64,000 nt of DNA from Bdellovibrionales bacterium (GCA_018266295.1 JAFEAQ010000008.1:303717-367716); one strand, 5' to 3'. Counted from the first letter of the stretch, positions 24,598 through 33,072 are shown. The notes: generated from the sequence alone by a model not told the origin. Made by a program: numbers and translations.

Positions 24598-26811
24598 TTA
24601 GAAGTAAGAATCCGCCCAATCAATCAGAGTTCCGTTGATCCACGAGATCCGTTCCTCTTGAGTGATTTTACGACCACCTTCATTGATAAAGCTTTGGATC
24701 TGAGCACGCAGACTGAGCGCCGTTTTCTCATGCAGAATCAGGACGCCGCTTTCCACGTCGTGCAAGAAGCTACGACGGTTCAAGTTCACGCTGCTGACAA
24801 AGCCCATTTTTTTATCTACGACAAACATCTTCGCGTGCATGATTGAATAATTATCCGTCCACTCATAGATGTCGACGTTCTTGAGCAGGCGATTGATACC
24901 CTGTTTGTTGACGTCCTCTGCGATTTGCGGAACGCCGTCACCGGCCAAGTGAATACGAGTCAAAACCTGGATCTTCACGCCACGAGCCGCCGCACGGTCA
25001 AAGGCCGCGGCAATCGCCACAGACGGGCGGAAGTACGGAGTCGTAATCATAATCTCAGAACGAGCAGAGTCGATCATTTGGACATAGAACTTCTCAAGCT
25101 GATAACCGTCAAAGTAAGGCAGTGACAGCAAGTGACGAATCATCGGCGTCTTATTTGGCAGAGCCATCAATTTATCAGACTCGATGTAGCTTGCCATCTT
25201 AGGAACGTTGATTGTCGTTGAGCGGAAGCTTTGATTAGATGGATCTCGCATCCAGAACGCAATCATCTGACCGAGCACGGATTTCACGAACTCTTGGCCG
25301 CGAATAAGAACTTCGAAGTCCCGATAGAAGATGAAAGACTCTTCGCCGTCACCATAGCTCTTGAGTGAAGAGTAGGCTCTATAGACCGGAGCTTCTTTAA
25401 ATAAGTAAGAGTCACGGATATTACGACCGCCAGTGACGAGGAAGCTCGACTTTGGATTCGCTGACGAGTAACCAATCAGAAGCTTCGTATGGCTCACGCG
25501 ATGGAAGCGGTCCAGCCAAGTGCCGTCTTTACCGTCTGACAAGTGATACTGATAGTACTGCACTTTGATGTTCGGAACGCCTCTTTGCAGCTCTTCGATG
25601 ATTGCTTTGTCTTTTTTCTTCATCGTCGCTTCAGCGGTCAGGATGCGGATCTGTGTGCCACGTTCCGCGTGATAGCGAAGTGCGCGAGAAAGAACCGAGC
25701 CATAGAAGTCCGCGGAATAGTTCAGTGAAGAAACCCAGATCACGTCAAACTTCGGAGCTTTTGTGAAGTCGAGTTGAGCCATCGGATTCTTGTCGTCAAA
25801 GTCCTTCTTTTTCAGAGGAGAACCCGTCAACGCCAAGATTCTTTGATTGATAGAATTGTATGGGTCATCAAGATTGATCAATTCATCATAGGTCTCAGTG
25901 CAGCTCGAGAAGTTGAAATCCTGCTGCCAGAAGAATGCAGCAACTGAGTCCTTCATCGAGCCTGTGGGACGCGCGCAGATCTCTGTTTGAGTGCTGAGTT
26001 TGTACCAGTCGATGTTTTTGGTGAGTAAGTCCACCAAAGTCATGCTGTGGGTCCAGGTTTTTGAAACCAGGGGATCATAGAAATACAATTGGCAGCGAGA
26101 AACGCTTGGCGTGAACTGAACGCTAACGTTCTGGCCATTTTTTTCATTGTAGTACCAATTGAATTCGTAAACTGGGCTGTGCTTTTCGCTTTCGAAAAAT
26201 AAGAAGCCTTTGTTGTAAATCATGTCGCCATCGCACTCGAGACGCGCTTTCAGATAATACTGACGATTGTCTTTATCGTCGTGCATATCATTGCCAGGGT
26301 AAGGCAGCATGTTTTTGAGTCGAAGTGAGTAGTTAGCGTAAAAACGATGCTCCAGCGGGAAAGGTTGCAGAGGTGGTTTTGCCAAAGCGTAGTCTTCGAG
26401 ATGCTTCATCTCGAAAACTTCTTCTTTCACTGAGCGTCGATCGCGAAAGGTGGCTTCGAACCAGGCGCCAATTCCATTCCAATTTTCTAACTGCAATTTA
26501 GCTGAAAGTTCGTTGATAAGATTTTGTCTTTCAGTGCGTAAACGCTCCACCGCAGCGCGGGTTTCAGGATCGTTCATGATGTCGCGGTCATAGACCGGCT
26601 TTACCAGAGTTGATTGCGGATTCATCTGGAAAACTTTTTGATCCGTTTTCCAGTCGTTGTTCCAATACTTCGAGAGCTGCAAATCAATTTCTTGAATGCG
26701 ATTGACGCGATCGTTATCAAACGTCACCGAGCTGGGAGCGCGATCCGCACTCGTGCAAGAAAAAGAAGCAAACGCCAACAAAATGAGTAAAGAAAACTGA
26801 GTTGATTTCAC
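24598..26811 (-). CDS. Phospholipase D-like lipoprotein with two HKD motifs
   Basis: A 737-residue lipoprotein (lipobox FASFSC near residue 19) of the PLD/cardiolipin synthase superfamily. Two catalytic motifs are visible: HTKLLIGYSSANPKSS with GGRN downstream, near residue 440, and HAKMFVVDKKMGFVSSVNLN near residue 670. The N-terminal 300 residues are not a recognised domain. It is expected to act on phospholipids or phosphodiesters outside the cytoplasm. The start is GTG. The candidate TIGR02147 operator lies 116-131 bases upstream of this start, and the deacetylase gene follows 11 bases downstream, so the two are probably one transcript. It could be a membrane-remodelling or prey-directed enzyme. 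Confidence 0.85.
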   Translation of the reverse strand: MKSTQFSLLILLAFASFSCTSADRAPSSVTFDNDRVNRIQEIDLQLSKYWNNDWKTDQKVFQMNPQSTLVKPVYDRDIMNDPETRAAVERLRTERQNLINELSAKLQLENWNGIGAWFEATFRDRRSVKEEVFEMKHLEDYALAKPPLQPFPLEHRFYANYSLRLKNMLPYPGNDMHDDKDNRQYYLKARLECDGDMIYNKGFLFFESEKHSPVYEFNWYYNEKNGQNVSVQFTPSVSRCQLYFYDPLVSKTWTHSMTLVDLLTKNIDWYKLSTQTEICARPTGSMKDSVAAFFWQQDFNFSSCTETYDELINLDDPYNSINQRILALTGSPLKKKDFDDKNPMAQLDFTKAPKFDVIWVSSLNYSADFYGSVLSRALRYHAERGTQIRILTAEATMKKKDKAIIEELQRGVPNIKVQYYQYHLSDGKDGTWLDRFHRVSHTKLLIGYSSANPKSSFLVTGGRNIRDSYLFKEAPVYRAYSSLKSYGDGEESFIFYRDFEVLIRGQEFVKSVLGQMIAFWMRDPSNQSFRSTTINVPKMASYIESDKLMALPNKTPMIRHLLSLPYFDGYQLEKFYVQMIDSARSEIMITTPYFRPSVAIAAAFDRAAARGVKIQVLTRIHLAGDGVPQIAEDVNKQGINRLLKNVDIYEWTDNYSIMHAKMFVVDKKMGFVSSVNLNRRSFLHDVESGVLILHEKTALSLRAQIQSFINEGGRKITQEERISWINGTLIDWADSYF

Positions 26812-26926
26812 GAGTTACTCATCGGTGAGTTGTTAATGAACATTGAGGTCCAGGTGGATTCTCTGTACCGCCGTATTTTCAGTATGGGCGAAGGTCTAGA
26901 CTTTGCGAAAATAGTTATTAAAAAAG

Positions 26927-26942
26927 TAAACCATTTGGTTAA
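26927..26942. promoter_or_regulatory. Palindrome TAAACCATTTGGTTAA, candidate operator
   Basis: Seven-base arms around a TT centre, with one mismatch from perfect symmetry. It lies 18-33 bases before the TIGR02147 regulator start and 116-131 bases before the divergent phospholipase-D gene. A perfect copy occurs at 30873-30888. It is probably the binding site of the neighbouring regulator. Confidence 0.6.
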
Positions 26943-26959
26943 CTCTTAGTGTGTGAGCT

Positions 26960-27763
26960 ATGTCCATCTACCAATTCGATGACTATAAAGACTTTTTTAA
27001 TCATTGGGTGTCGTCCCTCCCTAAGCAAGGCCACGGCGAATATCGCCGAGTGGCCTTGGCACTCAATGTTTCGACAACAATGATTAGTCAGGTCTTTAAA
27101 GGGGACAAAGAGCTCAGTTTGGAACTGACCTGCGACCTCTGTGAGTATCTCAACATGTCAGAGGACGAAACCGATTACTTCATTTTACTGGTTGAACATC
27201 GTCGCGCAGGTTCAGTCAAACTCCAGAAACGACTGGGGAAGCAGATCAAAGATCGCAAAGAAAAAGCCCAAAAGTTAGAAAACCGTCTGAAGAAAGAGAC
27301 CGAGCTGACAGAAGAGCAGCGCGCGGTTTTCTATTCAAGCTGGATCTATAGCGGCGTGCGGATTCTTGCCTCTTGTGATGACTTCAATGATGCCGCGGCG
27401 ATTGCGCAAAGATTGAATCTGCCGCGCAATCAAGTGCAGCGGGTGTTAGATTTTCTGCTCGGCAATGGATTGCTGACCCATAATAAAGGTCAGTTGGCGC
27501 TAGGACAGACGAAGACCTTCATTGGCTCTTCAAATTTGCTGACAGTGAAGCATCATCAGAACTGGCGCTTGCAGGGTTTTAACCGCATGGTTCAAGACGA
27601 CAGTAAGAATCTGTTTTATACCGGCCCCATGAGCCTCTCGCACGAAGTCGCTGAAAAGCTTCGTCAGGAGCTCTCGAACCTGCTGGATAATGTCTATAAG
27701 GTCGTTCCGCCTTCGGCGTCTGAGACGACACGCTGTCTGAATATTGATTGGTTTGAATTCTAA
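26960..27763 (+). CDS. TIGR02147-family transcriptional regulator
   Basis: A 267-residue protein of the TIGR02147 family (DUF4423-type), nearly restricted to Fibrobacter and Bdellovibrio-like bacteria. The opening YQFDDYKDFFNHWVSS is diagnostic. Residues 25-65 form a helix-turn-helix (YRRVALALNVSTTMISQVFKG), then a basic, probably coiled-coil linker (about 85-120) and a winged-helix-like C-terminal region with NLPRNQVQRVLDFLLGNGL. These proteins are thought to regulate adjacent genes. A palindrome sits just upstream of this start and recurs before the 30758-27781 operon, pointing to autoregulation and local control. It is flanked on both sides by minus-strand genes for exported proteins. Confidence 0.88.
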   Translation: MSIYQFDDYKDFFNHWVSSLPKQGHGEYRRVALALNVSTTMISQVFKGDKELSLELTCDLCEYLNMSEDETDYFILLVEHRRAGSVKLQKRLGKQIKDRKEKAQKLENRLKKETELTEEQRAVFYSSWIYSGVRILASCDDFNDAAAIAQRLNLPRNQVQRVLDFLLGNGLLTHNKGQLALGQTKTFIGSSNLLTVKHHQNWRLQGFNRMVQDDSKNLFYTGPMSLSHEVAEKLRQELSNLLDNVYKVVPPSASETTRCLNIDWFEF

Positions 27764-27780
27764 AATCCGATTTACAAAAA

Positions 27781-28266
27781 TTATTTATACGAGAGCAAGC
27801 CGGCGTCCGGAATTCCTTGCGGATCGACGCTGATACTCCAGCTCGGGATCTTTCCGTAGCAGGGAGTTCCCTTCGGGCAAGCCGACGTCGGATCGAAGCC
27901 CAGGAATTCTAATTCGCACATTTTATGATCGGGTTTTTCTACGCTTGCGTACGCTTTGGTGCAATTGAGGCGGACTTTTTCGCCTGATTTGATGGGCCGA
28001 CCGCCGATGGCTTTCATGGTGAGCGATCCCGGCTTCACAGTGCCGTCGTCGAGTTCAACCTGCACGGAAAGTCCTGGGATTATTTTACTTTCAACTTCGG
28101 ATTTCAAAAAAACAAGACTGCCAGTGACCAGAACGACGTTGGAAATAAATCCGCAAGCCGAAGGTTTGCCTTTTTCACAGGAAGGACCTATGGGTGCGAT
28201 GGGAAAGCTGAGGAGGAAGAGTGCAAGGATAGCAGCGACAAGGACTACGATTTTCTTTAAACCCAT
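27781..28266 (-). CDS. Hypothetical membrane-anchored or secreted protein
   Basis: A 161-residue protein with an N-terminal hydrophobic segment (residues 5-24) that could be an uncleaved signal anchor or a signal peptide. The exported part has six cysteines, some in SCEKGKPSAC and TSACPKGTPC contexts, suggesting disulphides. I recognise no domain. No good ribosome site is visible before the ATG. It lies 47 bases downstream of the lipoprotein gene at 28314-29114 and may be the last gene of that operon. Confidence 0.62.
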   Translation of the reverse strand: MGLKKIVVLVAAILALFLLSFPIAPIGPSCEKGKPSACGFISNVVLVTGSLVFLKSEVESKIIPGLSVQVELDDGTVKPGSLTMKAIGGRPIKSGEKVRLNCTKAYASVEKPDHKMCELEFLGFDPTSACPKGTPCYGKIPSWSISVDPQGIPDAGLLSYK

Positions 28267-28313
28267 AGCCCATTGAAACAGGACCCGATTCTTCTGTAAA
28301 GAACCGAGTATTA

Positions 28314-29114
28314 CTATTTAGCGTATTTGCGGAATCCGCGAGCAGCCATGTAGTCTTCAAGCTCTTGCGGGTCGAAGGAATCGATTCTTGTGAGCAAAAT
28401 ACTTGTGATATCGCGGATCGTTTCATAGTCATAATCTTCGAGCTTGATATCTTTACCCAAGCCGATGTTATCACCGATATCCGAAGCATTGCGGAACTTT
28501 CTAAAACAATCGCGACGAGCTTCTTTGTACTTGTCTTCGTTGTCAGGCACCAATCTCATGATCGAGATGTTCACCAAGCACTGATCCAAAAGATTGGTGA
28601 ACTCAAGCAGTCGCACGCCCATGATGAGTTCGTGCAATACCAAAGTTTCTTGTTCACGCGGAGCCATCTTTGAGAAGAGTAAGTCATTCACCCAAACTTC
28701 TTTCAGCTTTTGCAACGCGATTTGATCGGTTTTGAAGCTGACACCAATACGAGCCGCAGGGAGGTTGCGGAGTTCCGTCGGAATCAAATACCACGCACGT
28801 TCTTCAGAAATATGCATCAAGTCTGCTGCAAGTTTCGGGAAGCGCACGATCAATTTGTTAATCACTTCTTTTTGGACAAGCTGGAAAGACGTTTGTTGTG
28901 AAAGATCCACGCGGAAGCTCTCGAGGGGTTTGCCGTCAAGACCGTTGCCGCCGCCGCCGCCGTCAATGCCGCCTTCTTGGTGACTCGGAGGAACAGGCAA
29001 GCCTGTGCCGTTCTCGTTCACGTAGTGCTTCTCTACGACGGTCTCTTTGCCGCCTTGGCAGGCCGCTAGACCGAGAAGCATTAGAATGTTGAAAAGGACG
29101 TACCACTTTTTCAT
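28314..29114 (-). CDS. Hypothetical lipoprotein with HExxM-like motif
   Basis: A 266-residue lipoprotein (lipobox GLAAC near residue 15-19) with a low-complexity linker rich in Gly (GGGGGNGLDG, about residues 52-61). A later VLHELIMGVRLLE near residue 165 resembles the start of a zincin helix (HExxx) but lacks the second histidine, so an inactive or different fold is likely. The rest is alpha-helical and charged. No family is recognised. It lies in a minus-strand run of four exported-protein genes, six bases after the gene at 29121-29495. Confidence 0.68.
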   Translation of the reverse strand: MKKWYVLFNILMLLGLAACQGGKETVVEKHYVNENGTGLPVPPSHQEGGIDGGGGGNGLDGKPLESFRVDLSQQTSFQLVQKEVINKLIVRFPKLAADLMHISEERAWYLIPTELRNLPAARIGVSFKTDQIALQKLKEVWVNDLLFSKMAPREQETLVLHELIMGVRLLEFTNLLDQCLVNISIMRLVPDNEDKYKEARRDCFRKFRNASDIGDNIGLGKDIKLEDYDYETIRDITSILLTRIDSFDPQELEDYMAARGFRKYAK

Positions 29115-29120
29115 TTTATT

Positions 29121-29495
29121 TTATCTCGTGACAAAGACTTGTTTTTGCAGCGTTGTGAGGTTGTAAACTTCTTCCGTCAAAGTTCCTTTTTTATCTATGC
29201 TTTGCAAAACAAGCTGGTTACTGCCGAAATCCAAATAGCCTTGAGATTTAACGGATCTTTCAGTGCGGCCTTTGGTTCCAATTTCCACTTCGACATCTTT
29301 CATGAAATAAATCGGCTTCGCTGAACTGACTTGCGCCTGCGGTGCTTTCACCGTCAGGCACGTGTCACCTTGGCTTGCGCAGTTCTGGATCTGAACATTC
29401 TGCATCGTCATATCGGCAGAAGCGCTCTGAGCCAGAGGCATGATGATGATCATCATGCCCAGGGTTTTAGTTAAGAGAGAAGTCGATTTATTCAC
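29121..29495 (-). CDS. Hypothetical exported protein
   Basis: A 124-residue protein with a signal peptide ending near QSASA (residue 27). The mature 97 residues are beta-rich by pattern and contain two cysteines (NCASQGDTC) likely to form one disulphide. No domain recognised. It sits between two lipoprotein genes, 12 bases after the upstream gene and 6 bases before the downstream gene, so it is certainly part of the same operon. Confidence 0.68.
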   Translation of the reverse strand: MNKSTSLLTKTLGMMIIIMPLAQSASADMTMQNVQIQNCASQGDTCLTVKAPQAQVSSAKPIYFMKDVEVEIGTKGRTERSVKSQGYLDFGSNQLVLQSIDKKGTLTEEVYNLTTLQKQVFVTR

Positions 29496-29507
29496 GTTTC
29501 TTCCTAA

Positions 29508-30758
29508 TTATTTCTTTTGAGGAATCTTGCTGATATCGCCATCTGGGAACAAGCCGCCAAATGTGCTGTCAGACCAACGAGTCACTTTACCTTCTTGATC
29601 CACCGACTCAGGCAACAAGTTTTTCAAATCTTGTGGAGGGTTTTTCAAGAAACCAACCAAGTTCACACGGATTTGATCGATTTGCTGATCGTTATCGTCT
29701 TTGATCGGTGCAGTGAACACGCCACCCAAAGCTTGGTCTAAGACTGCAAGAGATTTATCCAACTCAGTTGCGTTCTCGATGCAGACACCGTCTTTGAATA
29801 AGAAACCACGGCGTTGGTTACGACCGCTAATGCCTTTAGGGCAAACGCGATCTTGATACTGCTTCACCCATTTTACAGCCGCGCTGAAGTCCACGCCAAT
29901 TTCAGGGATCAAGTTCAATGTATTGTCAGCATTTAAACGAGCGATGCTTGGCAATGTTTTGTAGTAAGCCAAAGCCTCTGGCGGAGTCATGTGCTGAAGT
30001 TGTTCGTTTTTGCTGATTTGCTCGATCGTCGTCATATCGTATGCAGTGTAGATCGACCAGTAGAGCATCTCACCCCCCGTTGCTTGACGAAGAGCGATCA
30101 AGTCCGCAGAGTTCAGCTTCTTTTGAGCAACGCCAGATGAATCGCAGTTCACGTCAATGGAACCGTCCGCAACTTCTTTCCAAGTGCAAGAGTTCGCATA
30201 TTCTTCATTGATCTCTTGTTGGAAAACGTGTGGATTCAAGTTCAAAGTCAGTTCCAACGTAGAGTTCTTTTTCAAGAACAAGCGGAACTCATTCAAAGCT
30301 TTATTGTAATCAGCAACAACGCGAGTTGCCTTAGCATAAGTATCGATATCCTCAGGACCATCCATCAAGAAAGTTTTGAGTGGAGACTCTGGGAAGTCTT
30401 TTTTCCATTTCGCGTAGTCCGCGATTTGTTTTTGATCACCTTTATTCATCAAAGGACCAATTCTGCGAGCGATCCCTTTAAACACCATCAAGCGTTTAAT
30501 GAAAGCTTTGTAGAATTGAGCTTTTGGATTCGCAGCATCCTTTTCTAAAGCCATGTCGAAAGCTTTATCAGCCAACATGAAAGTGTAGGGACTTACTAGC
30601 TGTTCACCTGCATCCGCAAGATCGTTAGATTGCATTTGATTGTTCAAATGAATCTGCTTTGCTTTCTCGGAAGCACTTTGATCTTTGCTTTGTGAGCAAG
30701 CCGTCAGAGCAAGCACGAGGCTTGTTGCAAGGACTGTGGTTTTAAAAACTGTTTTCAT
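29508..30758 (-). CDS. Hypothetical lipoprotein, first gene of exported-protein operon
   Basis: A 416-residue lipoprotein (lipobox ALTAC near residue 17-21). The body is mostly helical; residues 55-100 (FMLADKAFDMALEKDAANPKAQ) resemble a TPR-like helical hairpin, suggesting a protein-binding scaffold. Four cysteines occur in the mature part. AGGAG lies 7 bases before the ATG. It opens a four-gene run ending at 27781. A perfect TTAACCA-TT-TGGTTAA palindrome lies 115-130 bases upstream, and the leader can form a long-range stem (30776-30840). No named family is recognised. Confidence 0.75.
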   Translation of the reverse strand: MKTVFKTTVLATSLVLALTACSQSKDQSASEKAKQIHLNNQMQSNDLADAGEQLVSPYTFMLADKAFDMALEKDAANPKAQFYKAFIKRLMVFKGIARRIGPLMNKGDQKQIADYAKWKKDFPESPLKTFLMDGPEDIDTYAKATRVVADYNKALNEFRLFLKKNSTLELTLNLNPHVFQQEINEEYANSCTWKEVADGSIDVNCDSSGVAQKKLNSADLIALRQATGGEMLYWSIYTAYDMTTIEQISKNEQLQHMTPPEALAYYKTLPSIARLNADNTLNLIPEIGVDFSAAVKWVKQYQDRVCPKGISGRNQRRGFLFKDGVCIENATELDKSLAVLDQALGGVFTAPIKDDNDQQIDQIRVNLVGFLKNPPQDLKNLLPESVDQEGKVTRWSDSTFGGLFPDGDISKIPQKK

Positions 30759-30775
30759 ATCTATCTCCTGGTTTT

Positions 30776-30840
30776 GTTACGCGGTCTTTAAGGTGCCGCT
30801 GTTGTATGAGCTAGTTATAGCCCGCGTAACGCATCGACCA
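30776..30840 (-). promoter_or_regulatory. Leader inverted repeat upstream of the exported-protein operon
   Basis: GTTACGCGG (30776-30784) and CCGCGTAAC (30832-30840) are perfectly complementary across 47 bases. In the minus-strand transcript this stem would close just before the ribosome site of the 30758 gene. It may protect the mRNA or modulate translation; no riboswitch class is recognised. Confidence 0.4.
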
Positions 30841-30872
30841 TAGATTTCGTTAGTAAATTGTTTCTATAAATA

Positions 30873-30888
30873 TTAACCATTTGGTTAA
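30873..30888. promoter_or_regulatory. Perfect palindrome TTAACCATTTGGTTAA, candidate operator
   Basis: Seven-base arms are perfectly inverted around TT. It is the second copy of the site at 26927-26942, placed at almost the same distance (115-130 bases) from its target gene start. After it on the minus strand comes TATTTATAG, a possible -10 region. It is the best candidate binding site for the TIGR02147 regulator at 26960. Confidence 0.6.
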
Positions 30889-31035
30889 CATTTCTGACCC
30901 CAAATCAAACCAATACCTTTTGGGGACCCGCCGGGTTTAATACAAGCTTTATGCCCCGGCAAAACGGGACGAGGAACTCTTTAAGAGGTCTTGAGGAAGG
31001 TCCTGCTGAAGATCCTCTGAACACGGGCCGTAGAT

Positions 31036-31109
31036 TGTCACGGGTGCCATGTCACGGGTGCCAGGTCCTGTTTCTTGCTGCGCAGAGTCCGGAAACAGGA
31101 CCTGGCACC
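31036..31109. repeat. REP-like inverted repeat with tandem 14-mers
   Basis: GGTGCCAGGTCCTGTTTC (31057-31074) is perfectly inverted at 31092-31109 with a 17-base loop. The left side carries two tandem copies of TGTCACGGGTGCCA (31036-31049 and 31050-31063). The core GGTnCCAGGTC is shared with the larger inverted repeat at 41786-41931, so these belong to one dispersed palindromic family. The rest of the 381-base gap 30759-31139 holds the operator and leader described above. Confidence 0.75.
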
Positions 31110-31139
31110 TTAGGAAGGGAGGTGCGAGAATGAAAGGAT

Positions 31140-32009
31140 ATGAAATCCGCGGTCTTTCTCGTTCGCTGTCTTTATTATCCTGTGCTCCTGATAGGGGCGG
31201 TGGCTCTTTTCTTTGCTTACAAAGATCAGTTTCCTGATGAAAAGCTTCCGATGTTAACCGCAATGCTTTCCATCGGTGCGATTGCGATCATTCATATCAC
31301 GGAACGTATTCTTCCGTACCGTAAAGAGTGGAATGTGCCGCGTGGTGATCGCTTGAGCAACTTCATCTTTACCAACATTGCGCTTCCGGGCCTCTCGAAG
31401 ATCGTCGAGATTTTACTGACGTTCTTGTTCTTAACAAGCACTTCAGGATTCATGCAGGCCCATATTTTTAGTTTGTGGCCTCGGCACTGGCCGTTGCTGG
31501 CGCAGCTCCCGCTGGCGTTGTTGATTGCAGAGTTCTTCTTTTATTGGATTCATCGCTTCGGGCACACCTGGGTGAAGCTGTGGAAGTTTCACGCCATCCA
31601 TCACGTGGTGGAAAGACTTTACTGGGATAATGCCGGGCGCTTTCACCCTGTGGATTTATTCTTGAACTGGCTAATTTACTTTTTCCCGCTCTTCTTGCTG
31701 GGAGTGCCGTCGGAGTTAGTGGCGTTGTTCTTGTTGGTGAACGCAGTCACGGGTCTTTTGGAGCATGCGAATATCGATTTCGAGATGGGGCCGCTGAATT
31801 ATATTTTCAATACGGCCCAGCTTCATCGCTGGCATCATTCGGTCGTACCCGAGATCTCATCGCAAAATTTCGGTAAGGTGCTTTCTGTGTGGGACTGGGT
31901 TTTTGGCACGTGGTACATGCCGAAAGACGAACACGTCGGTAAGATCGGCGTTGAGGGCGAACCTATTCCAGCCGATGTCTGGGGTCAGATGAAGTATCCA
32001 TTCAGATAG
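31140..32009 (+). CDS. Sterol desaturase/fatty acid hydroxylase family membrane protein
   Basis: A 289-residue integral membrane di-iron enzyme. Four or five hydrophobic segments surround the three histidine motifs of the family: HRFGH (in FFYWIHRFGHTW), HAIHH and HRWHH. Such enzymes hydroxylate or desaturate sterol-like or fatty acyl substrates in the membrane using oxygen. Substrate cannot be read from the sequence; ornithine-lipid, sphingolipid or hopanoid-type lipids are all possible. The start is awkward: AAAGGA lies one base before this ATG, while a stronger GGGAGG is spaced for an out-of-frame ATG at 31130 that opens a 35-residue frame. The gene lies directly after a REP-like repeat. 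Confidence 0.88.
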   Translation: MKSAVFLVRCLYYPVLLIGAVALFFAYKDQFPDEKLPMLTAMLSIGAIAIIHITERILPYRKEWNVPRGDRLSNFIFTNIALPGLSKIVEILLTFLFLTSTSGFMQAHIFSLWPRHWPLLAQLPLALLIAEFFFYWIHRFGHTWVKLWKFHAIHHVVERLYWDNAGRFHPVDLFLNWLIYFFPLFLLGVPSELVALFLLVNAVTGLLEHANIDFEMGPLNYIFNTAQLHRWHHSVVPEISSQNFGKVLSVWDWVFGTWYMPKDEHVGKIGVEGEPIPADVWGQMKYPFR

Positions 32010-32252
32010 TTAGTCGTAGCGGCGGTAGTAAGCGTAAGCAGTGACCGCTGCGCCAAATCCCCAGACAGCCCAAGAGTTGTAAATAAAAAGCGGGTAGACC
32101 ATCAACACAATCCCAAGAATCAGATTGCGAGTGTTGCCGTTTTTGCGGCCTTGATTAAACAGCCAAAGCCCAATACCACTAAAGACAATCGCTCCGGTGA
32201 TGCTACCGAAACTAAGGGCTGAACTCAGCGAGTCCTGAGGAATGTCTTCCAT
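32010..32252 (-). CDS. Small membrane protein
   Basis: An 80-residue protein with two or three predicted membrane segments (about residues 17-30, 44-58 and 60-76) and basic residues between them (NQGRKNGNTRN). It ends directly against the convergent desaturase gene. No family is recognised; the layout resembles small proteins annotated as amino-acid transport related, but that is not functional evidence. It lies three bases downstream of the AlkD-like gene, so the two are probably co-transcribed. Confidence 0.68.
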   Translation of the reverse strand: MEDIPQDSLSSALSFGSITGAIVFSGIGLWLFNQGRKNGNTRNLILGIVLMVYPLFIYNSWAVWGFGAAVTAYAYYRRYD

Positions 32253-32255
32253 GGC

Positions 32256-32966
32256 TTAGTCTTTCATCTTCATATATTTTTTACGCTCAGCTTCGGGAAA
32301 TTTTTCGATCGCGTATCGTAAAGCCGTCCGAGGCATTGTGGCGGCGTGCTTATTCAGGAATTTCTTTTCAGTCGCAAGATCACGGTTACCAATTTCACGC
32401 AGCATCCAGCCCACAGCTTTGTGCATAAGATCGTGCTTATCGTGCAAAAGAATCTCCGCGATCTTCAAGGCATCAGCAAAATCCTTCTGGCGGATAAAAT
32501 GAAATGTGGAAAGCATCGCGATCCGCTTTTCCCAAAGATTTTTCGAGCGGGCGAGTTTGTAAAGAATCTTGCGGTCGCGCTCTTCGAGATAGGGGCCAAC
32601 AATGTAAGGAGCCGAGCCATCAACGAGGTCCCAGTTGTTAATGCCTTTGACGTTCTTAAAATAGAATTTATAAATTTTTGTTTGCTGGACCTCATCCGCT
32701 TTTTTGAATTGCAGAGAAAGAATCATCAAAGCAATCGTGCGCTCCTCATGAATCGGAGAGCGAATGAGTTTCTGAAGGTCGCCGAAGCTCAAGTCTTTGT
32801 ATTTCTTTGCGAGTTCGCGGCACGGAGGAACTTTAATGCCTGCAAAGATATCGCCTTCGCCGTATTCTCCGGGGCCTGTTTTGAAAAAACGCTGGAGAAT
32901 CAGCGCGTCCGCGGGGCGAGATAATTTTTTAAAATCTTTTTTAAAGTCGTTTAAAGCTGCCATCAT
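32256..32966 (-). CDS. DNA alkylation repair protein, AlkD-like
   Basis: A 236-residue all-helical HEAT-like protein of the AlkD family, which excises bulky or cationic alkylated bases. Recognisable segments are GDIFAGIKVPPCRELAKKY, SPIHEERTIALMILSLQ, the conserved NNWDLVDGSAPYIVG with the Trp-Asp pair, and LWEKRIAMLSTFHFI followed by HDLMHKAVGWMLREIGNRD. All active-region features of the group appear present. It is cytosolic. No good ribosome site is visible before the ATG, so the second Met (32963) is an equal start candidate. Confidence 0.9.
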   Translation of the reverse strand: MMAALNDFKKDFKKLSRPADALILQRFFKTGPGEYGEGDIFAGIKVPPCRELAKKYKDLSFGDLQKLIRSPIHEERTIALMILSLQFKKADEVQQTKIYKFYFKNVKGINNWDLVDGSAPYIVGPYLEERDRKILYKLARSKNLWEKRIAMLSTFHFIRQKDFADALKIAEILLHDKHDLMHKAVGWMLREIGNRDLATEKKFLNKHAATMPRTALRYAIEKFPEAERKKYMKMKD

Positions 32967-33072
32967 TAAAAATTTAGCACTAAGTACGTGTAATCACGAG
33001 AAAAAGTTTTATTGACCCTGTGCCTATTTCCAGGTCAGACTTAAGAGTGTCCTCTGAAAAGGAGTTCTAAGG

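Noticed and set aside
28314..29114. Zinc protease on the basis of VLHELIMG
   Set aside because: The second histidine of the HExxH motif is missing (Gly-Val instead), so no protease activity is claimed.
31130..31237. A 35-residue plus-strand frame with the best-spaced ribosome site before the desaturase gene
   Set aside because: It overlaps the desaturase start out of frame and its sequence has no recognisable feature; at most it could be a leader peptide.
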